From NCBI RefSeq assembly GCF_032854445.1, contig NC_088306.1:7253924-7317923 (forward strand): a DNA stretch of 64,000 nucleotides. Reading direction: 5' to 3'. Both the position numbers and the translations under genes were made by a program. Numbering within the stretch: the stretch's first letter is position 1; each line of letters opens with the position of its first letter. Under the pieces are notes generated by a model, which worked only from the letters and a program-made list of their open reading frames with translations, did not search any database and was not told the origin of the DNA. This document shows, piece by piece, positions 1 through 12,244 of the stretch. The stretch is from Liolophura sinensis (lineage: Eukaryota > Mollusca > Polyplacophora > Chitonida > Chitonidae).

Positions 1-70
1 GGAATGGGTTTCACAGTTACTGTTGTGCTTCCAATTAGGAGGTGGACATAATGTAAGTCACTTGACCTTA

Positions 71-183
71 CATTCTCCAGTTTCCTCCGTCTACACTCAG
101 TTTCCTTCCACTTTAGTGTGGACAGCTGTCATATAGTTGAAATGTTCTTTAGTACAGAATAAGAATATGCATAAATGAATAAA
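71..183 (+). repeat. SINE-A, very diverged 3' fragment
   Basis: Reads like a decayed SINE-A tail: a TTTCCTCC core, then a GTCATATAGTTGAAATG block matching the family's GTCGTATAAGTGAAATA, then a degenerate AATAAATGAATAAAT end. The tRNA-like head is missing. The call rests only on alignment by eye to better copies such as 4244-4553. Confidence 0.35.
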
Positions 184-210
184 TTGTACAGGTAGCTGCT
201 CTGTAAGCCT

Positions 211-438
211 TGATATGGAATTCATGCCTGGAATATTCATTGTCTGCCCGGCTCATTGAAAACTGATGACGCTTCTCTCTTGTGTGTTACCGGTTTTATC
301 GCTTATTTGTATAATTTCTTACATACTTTTTGTCTTTGGGAGTTTGTGTTAAACGTTGTTTTGGAAATGGATCTTGCGATTATCGACTTGGACGCCTTTT
401 ACGGACTACGAATGTTATATGAATGTCGGACTTGACGC
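211..438 (+). repeat. R1 dispersed repeat, long copy
   Basis: First of three long copies of a repeat I call R1 (others at 8690-8898 and 54888-55061, both minus). Shared blocks include GGAATTCATGCCTGGAATAT, CTTCTCTCTTGTGTGTTAC and GGATCTTGCGATTATCGACT. One frame encodes a short hydrophobic stretch followed by a peptide like VVLEMDLAIIDL that recurs in other copies, so part of R1 may derive from coding sequence. No terminal repeats or target duplications are visible. Class unknown. Confidence 0.6.
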
Positions 439-990
439 TTATATCCAGTATGTACACCACAAATCTGGTGTAGTACCGTACTTGTCAATGTAAATAGGAG
501 ACAGAATAGTTTACTTTTAGTGCTTTGAGCCTACAACTTTGAATTTGGGGACCAAATTGCTGGAGGGAAGAGGGCAATGTAACGACATGACACGGTTACA
601 AGTTCTGTTTTAATGGCTCTTGGAATATATTTCTATTACCTGAAATACTTGGACTGAAACTTTCTTATTTAACTACTAGTTGTTGTTCTTACACGAAGGG
701 TGAAGAGTGTGACTTTATAGTTTCACTTCATTTTCCTGGCTCACTATTTCTTCTATGTCTAATTCTCGTTGATATGATAGAAGGGGTTATTGTGGGGTCC
801 TACCAAGCGAGTTTATTTCACAAGATTTCTTCCATTTTCGTTCTCCACGACAAAAGAACTTGGTTCGGATGAAGATCACCATAAGGGTCAATTGTCACGC
901 GCGAACGTGTTTCCATAGTGAATGACGCAATGCAGAATGGGTGTGACTGATACTGTTCTTTTGATTGGTTGAATGAGGGGATCATGGTTG
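439..990. other. Intergenic, nothing recognised
   Basis: AT-rich single-copy-looking DNA. No coding, RNA or repeat signal was identified. Confidence 0.5.
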
Positions 991-995
991 GGTAC

Positions 996-1004
996 TATAA
1001 ATAG
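996..1004 (+). promoter_or_regulatory. Candidate TATA box
   Basis: TATAAATAG is a near-consensus TATA box. If used, it would place initiation about 30 bases downstream, near 1025. The short open exon at 1087-1125 with a consensus donor follows directly, which is why the box is listed. It may be chance in AT-rich DNA or belong to a decayed element. Confidence 0.25.
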
Positions 1005-1086
1005 GTGAGCCCGCGAAATAAAATATGTCGGTTATTAAGAACTCTCTCACGGAACATAGCAAAATTATCTACAGTACTTCGCGATC

Positions 1087-1125
1087 ATGGCACGACAACA
1101 GCCGAGTGCTGCCGATCGACCTACA
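1087..1125 (+). CDS. Candidate short first coding exon
   Basis: ATG at 1087 lies in a fair start context (ATCATGG) about 90 bases after the TATAAATAG. It opens 13 codons starting MARQQPSAAD and ends at a strong donor, CTACA|GTAAGT (GT at 1126-1127). An earlier ATG at 1025 falls at the expected transcription start, so I prefer 1087. No downstream exon was found and no family is recognised. Treat as a weak gene-start candidate. Confidence 0.18.
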
Positions 1126-1224
1126 GTAAGTCATTACTTAAACCTCCTGTAGTTATCGTGTCATACATCGATACACAAGCATATACCCGTGCACATGGCT
1201 AATTTTGTATGCAGAAGAGGAACT

Positions 1225-1375
1225 CCCATTGCCACCGAGTCCGGTGATCCCGGTGATTACGAGGGTTTCTAGGTTCAAATCCTGTTTGTAGTGCCTGGAA
1301 AGGACCTTTAGAACTCACCACACTATAGTCCTGAGTGCATCCAGCCGTTGGAAGAATTCTTGAATAAAACAAAGG
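1225..1375 (+). repeat. SINE-F fragment with tRNA-like B box
   Basis: Begins in a tRNA-like head and contains TAGGTTCAAATCCTG, a good polymerase III B box. It continues into a unique body with GCCTGGAAAGGACC and CTGAGTGCATCCAGCC. This body differs from the other SINE families here. No tail or target duplication can be seen. Confidence 0.4.
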
Positions 1376-3724
1376 TTCCTCGTATTTAAAACCGGTGTGT
1401 TGGTTTCTCCCCCCCCCCCTCCCCCACCGAATTCGGTGGTTAGTAGTTGATGGACTGAACAAGGGGAAATCCCTAATGCAGTAGCTATAATTAGGACGGT
1501 TACGTTTTACCGTTGGAAGCCTTTGAAGTTGACCTAGTTACGCTCTATCGATAAAATAGGCTCTGTGCTCCTGTACAAATTTGCGACCAATCAACCTAGG
1601 ATGAAAGACAGTCGAGACTTTAATGGAGAGGCAATTGTATTTTAACACGGATGGGATATCACCGAGTATGGTGATTTCACCCTGGTGTAATCAGCTTCTT
1701 TCCTGTTGATCACTGCCGCACTGTGCTATCCGGGACAGTCTATTGTATTATGATGTAATAAAACTGAAAACTCTTCAGTTCCTGCTGTCTTGTTTATGAG
1801 TCCGTTCTTTCCTTAGTTACTGTCTAATTAAGCACCTTACTAGAACCCTTGGTGATAGGTTAATAGAGTACCTTAAACTCCTAATGCCCCTTATAATCCT
1901 GAGTTCCTGGTTGTGGAGTTATTAGAGGCCCCCAGTAATAACAGTCAAAGCCTTTAGGCATCGGCAAAACTCAATAAATAAATCGTCCATTTAGCCCCAT
2001 ATTATTTATCACCCCGTGCTCTTTGCATCTTAACAGTCACTTATGGAAAGTTAATAGGGTTTGAGCATACTCCCTACAGCACATTCGTCGCTCTCTGCCT
2101 TTCGCTTTACATCATGGCCACCAATAGACAAGCTTTACCTTTGGAGGTTGTGAGAAACACGTAGGCTTGTTTACGATTATCCTCATCACTAATGTCCTCC
2201 GCGGAACTATTTATTCAGCATTCATTACTAAAATTGTTTTAGGTGATGGTTAGAGTTCTCTAGATAAAGAGAATGCATGTGTATATAGTGGTATTAGAGA
2301 CAAACGTTGAGACGAATTGTTTGTTTTCTGACATCACTTCCTGCCTCACCACTGGACCTCGCCGTTGTTAAAGATTTCTGTACAAAATTTGCTATTGGTG
2401 GTGGTTATTTAAGGCGAAAGGTATAGAGAGAGTAAGGGAACTGAGGTCCGTTCCTTGACAAGGGAGGTACTTTACGGGCGATTTTCTTTCCATGCATTGG
2501 TCACAAGGCCAAAGTCCACAATGCTTTAAATATTTAGATATATTTTCTTTTGTTTCTTTGAGCTGCCTTTTTTATTGTTAAATGGTATAATGTTGTAGAA
2601 CAGATTTCAAAGTTTCTATCAGGGTAAAAATTTTCAGTTTTTTTGATAAAATGGAGGCGGATGCAAAAGTAGTGAAAAGTCCTGGTTCACCGGCCTCTAT
2701 CTGACAGGGACTGACAACTATCGGTTGGTCATTTCATCGGTCAAACCCTACCAGGAATTTAACTGAAGTTATCTGGTTATCAGACCCGAAACGTTCGGGG
2801 CTCGCTGATAAAAATACGGTGCTGTGAAGCCAAACGTTAACATGTATGTAAAAGGGAAATTAATTGAGGACAAAAGCACTCACTCACTCAAGAAAAAAAA
2901 ATGATGTATAAACTTCTGCGAAAGTGACACGCTATAAACCTATGACTTACTGTGTATATGTGAAGAAAAATAAACACGTTTAAACTAATTAATTGTGGAC
3001 TGTGGTATGTACGTCGTCCGCTGTCAACACATTTTGAGCTCTCGATGCTCAGTTTTTCAGAAGTACATTCATGATTGTTAGTCAGTAAGTACAGTTTGGT
3101 ATGCTTGCAAAGAATATGTATACAATTTGGCGCTGGCTGGCTGAAGAAAACAATAATTTTGGGCTGTTTTTATAGTTAAAGCTAATAAAAATCACAACTC
3201 CTATGTAGTTTGGCTGTGACACCTTGTCAGTTTCTAGTGGTACCCATTTAGCAGTGTAGTATTTCTAAACCAATTCTGTGTTAAAATGGAGGCATTTTTT
3301 TGCATTACAATGCTCGAGTAGCAGCAAATTCAGCACTGTCGCTAAATAGCAGTTGTGTTTTTGGACGGGGCGGTTGAACAGACACCGGGGGATATGGAAT
3401 TGTTCCTTACAGACACCAAGACCATCACACGTGGATGAAGAAACATAGCCACAGATTTATTTACATGCTACACACACAAAACATTAATATTTCAGAACAG
3501 TTACTGTTCATACATATGTCACAACACAAGATGTATCAATACCAACACATTAGCCTTGGGCCAAACTGCATAAACACATTGCAGTTGTAACCCACCTACA
3601 CCACGTGTGTTATTTAGCTCTTGGTAACGTAAGTGATTTGATTAATGGATGTACTGCTCGGTCGGTGATTCCACTAGAATGACAGTGTTTGTTAAAAACT
3701 TTCTGTCGTTCCAGTCTGAATAAC
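1376..3724. other. Intergenic, nothing coding recognised
   Basis: About 2.3 kb with no convincing gene. A pyrimidine run at about 1410-1427 is C-rich. A small double hairpin sits near 2778-2808: an ATCAG/CTGAT outer pair around a CCCGAA/TTCGGG inner pair. Small open frames in the 3.6-3.8 kb area on other strands overlap the better candidate exon at 3725-3939. Confidence 0.5.
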
Positions 3725-3939
3725 CTGCGCAACAAGATTAGGTGGAAAGAATGGGTGGGCGTCGTCATCGGCCTTTGAGAACACACGGGCGTACTCCATC
3801 GTATGCTTGCAATCGTCAATCAGGAACGTATGAGGGTTGTGCGAGCTTACACCGAAGGCGCCTTCCGACACGTCAAGGATCCCCAGCCCATTCAGCAGTA
3901 TTACTTGGACACACGCTAATATACGAGGAGACCTTCCAA
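3725..3939 (-). CDS. Candidate internal host exon, unrecognised
   Basis: Read on the minus strand, an open frame runs without a stop from an AG at 3940-3941 (after GTGACGTTTAG) to a possible donor GCGCAG|GTTATT near 3725. It would encode about 70 residues, including the stretches LLNGLGILDVSEGAFGVS and FSKADDDAHPFFPPNLVAQV. Composition looks protein-like (mixed, few rare residues) and it matches none of the transposon families I recognise nearby. The frame continues only a short way past the donor to a stop. No flanking exon was located, so it may be a stray exon of a long-intron gene, a pseudogene piece or chance. Confidence 0.3.
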
Positions 3940-4243
3940 CTAAACGTCACTACTCTATAGACGCCCCGTGCCACATGTATACTGGTGTAATACAACAGGT
4001 AATTTGTGTTCACGGTACGCTGGCGTGTTTGATGTCTTTTTTCGGTCACACACCGGGGTTCGATTCCTAAAAAATACGCGGTATGGGTTAGGTCCACTCA
4101 CCCTGGTCCTCGGGATTATGCCAGAACATACCTACATCAACCCTCGCACGCACGCATGGACCAGGCCTCGCATAAACTAGTGTAAAATCCAACAGCTTTG
4201 TTTATTATGTACATTAAACATAGGATTCTTAAATAATAATAGT

Positions 4244-4553
4244 GGGGCCTCCGTGGCTCAGTTGGTTAGCACACTGGCGCAGCGTAATGACCCAGGAGTC
4301 TCTCACCAATGCGGTCGCTGTGAGTTCAAGTCCAGCTCAAGCTGACGTCCTCTCCCACTTACGGCCGGAGAGGAAGTCAGCATGAGCTGGACTTGCCGTA
4401 AGTGGGAAGGTCTGCCAGCAACCTGCGGATGGTCGTGGGTTTCCCTCGGGCTCTGCCCGGTTTCCACCCACCATAATGCTGACCGCTGTCGTATAAGTGA
4501 AATATTTTTGAGTACGGCGTAAAACATCAATCAAATAAATAAATAAATAAATA
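4244..4553 (+). repeat. SINE-A, full length, with internal inverted duplication
   Basis: tRNA-derived SINE. The head carries an A-box-like GTGGCTCAGTTGGTTAGC and the B box GAGTTCAAGTCC. The conserved core includes GGATGGTCGTGGGTTTCC and CACCATAATGCTGACCG. The tail is GTGAAATATTTTTGAGTACG followed by (TAAA)n. This copy carries about 40 extra bases that are the reverse complement of its own 4327-4355 segment, giving a near-perfect palindrome at 4327-4395. SINEs are transcribed by polymerase III and moved by a partner LINE; which LINE cannot be told here. Confidence 0.85.
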
Positions 4554-4673
4554 ATGGAACTGTTGGGATGAGAAGCTGAACTGAAAACATGTAGAGCTGG
4601 CACTCTAACTAGCATGGTTTGGACAATGAAGTCTAATGCTCGGTTATACCTTTCGTTCTTTCGGCTGTGGCTT

Positions 4674-4817
4674 TGGGTCAGGCGGTTTGTCCGGTATCTT
4701 GCGAAGGTTGGTGGTGCTTACTCCAGGCACTCCGGTTTCCTCAACCCATAAAGTGCCATCATACAAGTAAAAAAAATCTCCTGACCATTGCGTTAAACAA
4801 AATTAAATAAATAAATC
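4674..4817 (+). repeat. SINE-E, 3' fragment
   Basis: Matches the 3' part of the element at 60951-61345: CTTGCGAAGGTTGGTGGT, then CTCCGGTTTCCTCAACCCAT, then CATACAAGTAAAA, then CGTTAAACAAAATTAAATAA. The tRNA-like head is absent. Confidence 0.5.
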
Positions 4818-6341
4818 AAAACTTGCTGCTGACGAAGCCAACTTTATCTCGTAACATGTGCCGAGATAACATAGATGGGCTCTGCGCATGCGTTGGCTAT
4901 GGTTTTCTCGCTATGGTGTCGGTAAGCGCGAAACACGCGATAGACTGGAAATAATTCTCACTCTTGATGTCATTATCACACGTACAATGTAGCGCCTGTG
5001 TGGTCCAGGCCAATTTTGGGCGACTTGAAGTTATTTCAGAGGAATTTATTGTTTCATCATGTAAATGATGATTGATAAATTTGAGCAAATTCAAAAATGT
5101 CGGTGAAAGCGCCTTAAAAATTGAAGATCTGGAAAGGACATCTGCTGATATCTTAAAGCAAGATGTAAGTACTAGTTAGGGTAGGCGATCATCTAAGCAT
5201 AAGGCCTCAAACTCAAGCTGAAGAATTGTAATTCAGACATTCTCTAAAATAAATTCTGTGCAACGCAGTATCAGCTGTATGACTCTACTCTCAGTGTCAG
5301 ATGTACCGCTGAAAGAACAACATAGCGTTTCGACCGTAAATACCACCTAGTTCGATAGAAAATTGTTGTTGGGAACAGTTAAATACCGCGCAAACGACGC
5401 CAGCAGACACTTTCGGACTATTATAAGCACTTAATCCTTGCAATTTCACGAAGAGAACCAAATACAAGTAGGGTTTAACTTTCATTCCTGGACAAGGCGA
5501 TGAAATCATAAATAATTGACGCCCATGCAAGTCATACAGCTAAGCAAGCCAATTTGGTGTTTCTTGTGAGGCAGGGCCTCCTATATGTATTGATCTCAAA
5601 GCGGTTTGTATACCAGCCGTCGACCACAGTACACTTTCCGGTTGAATAATCGTACGGCCAGTTCCACCAAGTAATTGAGAAAGTATATATAGTATGTGAA
5701 AAGCGCACAAGTGCTGGGAGACCTTAAAAGGAATCTGGTCAAACAGTTAGAGGTGCATAAATAATAATCACGTGAAAGGTCTGATATGAACAAAACTGCA
5801 CGTTAACATTTTGTCTGATTCTGTGGATGCTACATTGCAGTGTACTGCGAATTCCATCCTGGCCGTACATCTGGCCTTCCCCAATTGTCAGGATCCTTTG
5901 TTATCGCTGGACGTCACAAAAAACGGCCTGACTAGATCCGTGAAGAGAAAAAATACGTTGTGGAAATGATGCCTTGATTACAAATTGTTTCAAGAGGCAA
6001 CCATTTTTACAGCGCATACTCGGAAGCTATATTTGTTGTAGCTCATTCCATACAATGTTTATTGAATGTCTTGCCATTTTGCAACAAAGCCTTCACTTAT
6101 AATTTTTTGAGCGCATTGGTAGATTTTTTTCAGCACATTTTTGCAAAAGGAAGGACAACTAGACCTTTGAAAAGACACAACTGCTTTCCCTATTCGACAC
6201 TGGTTACCAACCCGAAGGCCATTCTTCTTACAACGTATATGTCATAGTTAGTAAGTCTTGCAAATAAGATCAAGCGGCCGTCTTTCACGGATAACGTATG
6301 ACAGCTGCTATAGTTTTCTCTCTAGACCTTTTTAAAAATTA
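4818..6341. other. Intergenic, nothing recognised
   Basis: No motif or repeat identified. Open frames of 61-77 codons occur on both strands but have no recognisable domain and no codon-like pattern. Confidence 0.5.
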
Positions 6342-6396
6342 GATTGGTGTTTTACGCCATACTCAAGAATATTTCACTTATTCAAATGCGATCAGT
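6342..6396 (-). repeat. SINE-A tail fragment
   Basis: GATTGGTGTTTTACGCCATA followed by CTCAAGAATATTTCACTTAT is the reverse-complement SINE-A tail. The rest of the element is missing. Confidence 0.6.
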
Positions 6397-8689
6397 ATGA
6401 AAGTGGGAACTCTCTATACTCTAGTGTTTTATTTTGTGATGAATTGGTAAAATTTTAAATGTTTCGCCGACCTTTTCTGGTGGTGACATGTGGCAAAGTA
6501 GGCATTTGTGAACTAACCAGATAAAGCATAACATTACACATTAACAACAAATGTTCCGTTTTTAAACACATCTCTACTACAGTTTAGAAATGCATTCTTG
6601 TTCTGCTATAGTTACCTTGGGAGATGTTTATAACCATTTTAAATTTAATGTAAAGATAGCCATGTATGCTAGAATATATTTTACCTTATATACGTTCTTA
6701 GTTCCTTGTGTTGAACGTGTTAGGGAATTGGCCTCTTCAGTATTGAACGGGAATTTTGGTTGACAGCTGGTATACGAAATGTCTTGTTTCGAAGCATAGA
6801 TTTATTCAAACTATTCACCACATTTCCATGCAAACATTTCACATGTGTACCATAATAAAACACATCGCTTTGGTTGCTACAGTTATTTTTCATGGGCAAA
6901 CGCCAGGACGCGCCTCAGAAGTGTAGCAAATGTATTTAAAAACGAGGCTCTTGTTTTTATTGTGTGAGACTAGAGAGCATGGCGCCGCTCTGCAGTTTCT
7001 TATCTTGGAAGGAAGTCCCAAAATACAGTTGTTTTAATTTCACGTTTTTCATCAAATGAATGGGTTCGTTAAGTTCGTTAAGACATTTAGGTATAAATCT
7101 CCTTGAAAAAAATGTCCTTGTCTCTTGTTTAAATTGCCCACTGTTGAGTTTTTGCTTGCCTGTAACGATGTTATCTGCATGTACCATGAATCAGAAGGTT
7201 GATTAGAATGCCTGAAAGCAGATACTGTACATGCAGCCTGTTATGCTTTCCAAAAAACGGAGTAGACAGCTGCTTAATTAAACAAAATATTTACTTCATT
7301 TAATTATGTTTTAGGTGGATGGGTGCTTTTCCAGGGTGGGCTTAAATTCAAAAAGATAATGAAAGCCTTGAAAGTTATAATCTATTTATTTTCTTGAGGA
7401 AATACGTGACTCTCCAAAGGTATTAAGTCGTTAAGCGGAAAGTATGTTTTGTAAGGTGAGCAGTCAATGTACTTTATAAGTGGTCGTAAAGGATATTAAG
7501 GTATTCCGGATGACACTAAGGAGAGATATGGAGAAATACCAAAAAAAGAGACTGATTTCTTTCGCAAATGACCTTTATTGCCCTGTTCGTTTTCGCATGG
7601 CAGTGCCAAAGCCACTGATATTTAGCAAGGCCATGTTTTCCATTCGTGTGTTGGCATTTCAGTTTCAACTTGGCAACTGAGTGTACAGATTGGTTTCTGC
7701 ACTCTGTCACTTCAGGAATTACAGTCACAGGCCCAATCAACAAATAGATGTAAATCGCGAGTAGACAGGTGAGTTATCATTAGGCAGACATTTCCATCTA
7801 TTCCGCATTCACTGAACAATTACCCTTTCACGCTCATCGGCAATGTTTCACACAGACGCTTATCTCCAGTAGAGAAAAAGATAAAATACACTTGTACTTG
7901 AGGAGATATATTAAAAAAGTTTCTCAGTAGATAATTTATCTTACTGTGCCAAAATCTTTTCAATGCTTTACATGTGTATAAACTCCTGATTATGCAAATA
8001 TTGAATCATTTCTGTTCAATATTTGTTTGATTTCACTTTGTTGACGCTTTGGAGATAAAGGCTCTCCTGATGTCAGAAAATTTATTTTCCACCATGTTTA
8101 GCATAAACTAGAGATAAAACACCAATAAAGAGCTCAAAAGAATCCTTAAGAAACAGTGACTATATGCAACATATCTAAAACCATTAGTAATTAATATTAA
8201 TCTAATTATCTTCTAAGACAACGGCATGGAGTAAATAGTGCATATCTCTTTCTATTTCTCATATAGATGTATGTTTTTTGATAGTATCATATTTTATAAC
8301 ACTAAACAGGAAAGAACTGTAATCAACATAAGCAGTAAACTGTGAATGGTTAATTTGACACTGCTTTTGTCAGAAATTTTCAAAAGTGTGGGTAGGTTGC
8401 CCTAGGGCCATACACAAGGTTTGTTGTGTTCATACTCTAGGTCAATAGGCTGAAAATTTAAAAACTTCTCTATGTTCTAGTCCATATGCCATTGTCTTAC
8501 AAGATAATGCCATATAATTAGAAAGATTTAGATGCATAATCTTGATATGACCTGTATATTGTATGCTCTGAGGATTATTTTGATGGGTAGGCTGTTGAGC
8601 TCTGTAAAATAGGGACATACCTACAGTTCTAATAAAGATATGCACACTTTCTGTCACATCAGGAGACCCGTAACATTGTCTGTGTCTTT
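6397..8689. other. Intergenic, nothing coding recognised
   Basis: About 2.3 kb of AT-rich DNA. The only repeat noted is a short R1-like piece near 6758-6786 (GGTTGACAGCTGGTATACG). Short open frames here have no recognisable family. Confidence 0.5.
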
Positions 8690-8898
8690 CGTTGTCCGTA
8701 AATGGCGTTCCAAGTCGATAATCGCAAGATCCATTTCCAAAACAACGTTTAGCACCAGGGACCAAAGACAAAGCTATGTAAGAAATTATATAAATAAGAA
8801 ATAAAGCTGGTAACACACAAGAGAGAAGCGGTCACCAGTATTCAATGATGCCAGGCAGGCAATGAATATTCCAGGCATGAATTCCATATCAAAGTTCA
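8690..8898 (-). repeat. R1 dispersed repeat, long copy
   Basis: Reverse-strand copy of R1, aligned to 211-438 through the shared GGATCTTGCGATTATCGACT and CTTCTCTCTTGTGTGTTAC blocks. A 124-codon minus-strand open frame over 8442-8816 includes this repeat and should not be taken as a gene. Confidence 0.6.
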
Positions 8899-8934
8899 AA
8901 TTTGTAATGCATGAACGAGTTCCAGGTCAAATAA

Positions 8935-11122
8935 TAATTAAACAAGTATCTCAATCGCGCTTTGATTGCGACTGTTCATAAAGGCATCATGCAGATGGAA
9001 TGAGCATGGCAACCTTTACAGCCCCTAGCCCCAGATTAAGCAGTATTAGATACAGTTCGAAAATGGCGAGCGTTACAGACTTTAACCGATCAGACTTACG
9101 TCTTTCTTTCCAAATAATTATCCAAATAAGGATAATTTACAGTATCAAAACTGAAATTATCCCTTTTGTCCTAAAGGCGGCCTAAAAGGAGACCTTGTTC
9201 GTCTATGTACAGATATAGATCCAAATGAAGTGTACCATCAGGACTATCTGTTGTCTCCTTTAAATCCAATGAAGGCCCATAGATTTCCTTCACCGCTTCA
9301 GCAATATGGGGGTTATTTAACGCCAGATCATCAATATACCGCTTGGTAAATGAAAAGCAACGAGCTCTAAAGATATGACTTCTAAGTAATTTCTGCTTAT
9401 TGTCGTATTCATATTAAAACAGTCATAGGCCTGCCAAAAGAGGCGCACAATTGGTACCCACTGGAATACCTATGCACTGTTGGTAAATGGTATCCCAGAA
9501 TTTGACATAGATGTTATTAATGAGAAATTCAAGTAATTAAGTGAATAATGTGACATCCCATGAGTGGTAATCTTTATAAATAGTAGAACTAACGAAAGCC
9601 TTATTGCTTTTGACGTTAATGTAACGGTGACCTGTTTTAGTAAATGCCGAGGCAATTAACGGTAACGATTAACGATATTCTTTCAATGAGATCTTTGTGA
9701 GAAATCGTAGTATAGAGAGTATACACATCCCATGTGCATATGTCTTTGTACGGTATATGCATATGAGCATCAAGTTCTTCTGTAAGACGTTTGGAGAATC
9801 CACATGCAGTAGACACCTGAATTTTTGGTTATGGCACAACAATACTTATTCTAAAATGACTTTACTTCTTGTAACGCTCTCGTAAATAGGGTTGACAAGA
9901 GTTTGGTGGTACAACTTCTTGACCCCGAAATAAATCGAGCCTTGTACGGGGATATGTGCATTTTAAGAATCCAGTGAAGTTGTGATATTTCTGTATGACG
10001 GGTCGGTATATTTAGGCGCCTTTCTTTAAGAAAGGTTTTGCGTTTGTTAAATAGTTCCTCCAGAGTACATGTAGTAGCAGAATACGTGGGTGTTGTTGTA
10101 GATGCACATAGCTCTTGAACAAGAATTTGATAATAATAATTCTTGCAAGTAAAGATGACATTATTAGGAGCCTTGTCTGCTACAGTGATGATGACAAATT
10201 TACTATGAAGGTCAGCGAGTGTTTCTTGCACAATGAGATCCTTCAGAACCTGTTTAACTTTACGTAGAGCATCACTGTCTATACGGTGTATAGCTAAACT
10301 AACCTTTTTGACAATCTCAAGCCAATCGTTAAGTACCGAAGAATTCACTTTCTCCCGTTTTGACCATTTTTTAACTTATCCCGCAAGCGCAGAGATGATA
10401 TCTTTTTTTGTTAGATCGAATGTTTACATTTCTCTTTTCTCTATACTTAGGACCTCTCACAAAGAGATTCCTTAGATCATGATTCTTAATAATATTAAGG
10501 TCACCAGTCAGGACATGTCTGCATTTGTCGAAGGTAAAAACTGAGGATTCACAATCACAGTTATAGCCGCCAGAAGTATACGTCGCCAAATCGAACTCCT
10601 TGATGGCCTGGGAATAATTGAAAATTTTGGAAGCAATAGGCTTTGTGTACTCATAGGATATGCCAGATGGGTCTTGGATGTTAAAATAATTAGGCACAGC
10701 ACTACGAACATCAAGTTCATTAAAGATGCGTGGTAGGTTAATGAAATCAAGGCCACTGTCTAAATACTTTATCTTCAAGAAGAGTCGATCGTGTTGAGTT
10801 TCAATTGTAGTTACAGGGCGATACAATCGAAAATACGATATGTCTTGACACAGACATACAAGGTGAGGTGGAACATTAAAATTGTGTATGTTATTGGACC
10901 TTTCAGAAAAGTGACTGTTGATATTTTGACCATAATACATTCATCAGGATCTAAAATTGTTTCTAGGCGTTTCTTTTTTTTTGTTGGTTTAAAAGGAAAA
11001 AATGGCAATAAACGAGCCGCGTTTAATGTGCAAGGACATTTGCCATAAGGTTCATAAGGCACACGTACACAAACGCTCTGATCATGGAATGCTTGATCAA
11101 TTTGCAATATTCTGTCCAACAT
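8935..11122 (-). pseudogene. PLE-1: Penelope-like retroelement, degraded ORF
   Basis: Penelope-like elements encode a telomerase-related reverse transcriptase. Reading 11122 to 8935 on the minus strand, an N-terminal part holds the segments NCDCESSVFTF and HVLTGDLNII and ends with FVRGPKYREKR (10371-10940). The next block (9851-10348) contains VADKAPNNVIFTCKNYYY and the KARFISGSRSCTTK motif. The fingers/palm follow with DVYTLYTTIS. Near 9430-9500 is CIGIPVGTNCAPLL, and near 9330 motif C reads RYIDDL, so the catalytic aspartates survive. A C-terminal block has FDTVNYPYLD. I see no GIY-YIG endonuclease. At least three frame breaks and several stops inactivate it. The region from 10941 to 11122 is assigned less surely. 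The 3' end, near GCTTTGATTGCGACTGTTC at about 8957, matches PLE-3. Confidence 0.85.
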
Positions 11123-12244
11123 AATATCATTCGTCTAATATGTTTTGATGGAACTTATTTAATAGACGGAATGTATATACTAGTCTCGCCTATGAATGAC
11201 AGGCCTGGTGGTTACAGTATCTTGAGGTAAAGCTCTGTTGTGGCAGATATCGATAAACAAATTTTGTAATTTGTCTAGACACAGTAAATTTATGACCCAG
11301 ACGGATAAATCCATTTATATCCCAGACTCAGTATTACCATATTCATGTACCCAGGCAAAAGTCATATTCAAACCTCATGAATAGTTACACAATTATAAAT
11401 GCCGTTGGGTAATACGTTGGAGTCCATTGCCAATGATCGTATCAATTTCAGTGGGGCCAGGTCTTTCTCTCAGTTGACAGGAATATATCCGACGCCGTAT
11501 CGGAAGTAAGAAGGCACGCAGTAAATGGCTCTGCCCAATATGGAATAACTTGTCTGAATAAATTTGGTTCAGACGATTTTGTTTCAGAACATACTGTGAG
11601 TGTAAAATTTGCAGATCAAATTTACCATAGGTGGGTAAATGTAGCCACTCGTTCACAAAATGTTTGCATAATTTCTCATCTGATTCGTGATGTTCAGATC
11701 GTGGTCAGAGCTAAGTTACTCGGCCAATTTCAGTAGCTTTCACCCTATACAACACCGTTCATCAGCATACTAAATGTAGTACCAAAGAACTCTTTACTAA
11801 GATTTTTACTAAGTGCAACATTAAGACGGACTCATAAAAATAGAATACATGGAAAGCAAATTATTTTTTAACTGCCAAGCAAAAGAAAAAAAGGTGTATT
11901 CCATTAGAGACAATACACTCTTCAGTTTGACCTCAGCTCTCTTCAGTTCCCGCTACAATTTTGTCAGTTACAGGTCAGAACACAAATTGGTTCTGTGGGT
12001 ATTTTTTTCTTCTATAGAGTATTTGAGTACTGTTGGTAGTTTGGGGTTGGAGGAACCAAGTTTGGATCTGCAGTTCATTCAGAATAGAGATTGGCTTGTA
12101 ATTACAAATGTCAGTTAATCTTTAACAACATTCACACAGGACAGTTTTATGATAATTACCCGAAATTAGAAAGAACCGAAAGTTACCGTTATTGGCATTT
12201 ATCCAAGAATTAAGACAAAACTGTACAGGGTGTATGTGTCTATG
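11123..12244. other. Intergenic, one unrecognised open frame
   Basis: Upstream of PLE-1. A minus-strand open frame at 11393-11656 (87 codons) has no recognisable domain. A plus-strand frame at 11849-12118 (89 codons) is likewise unassigned. Nothing else was seen. Confidence 0.4.

Noticed and set aside
4244-4340. Possible functional tRNA gene
   Set aside because: It has A and B box matches but no complete cloverleaf, and the same head recurs in many SINE-A copies with (TAAA)n tails.
8442-8816. 124-codon minus-strand open frame as a gene
   Set aside because: Much of it is repeat R1, and the same frame is broken in the other copies.
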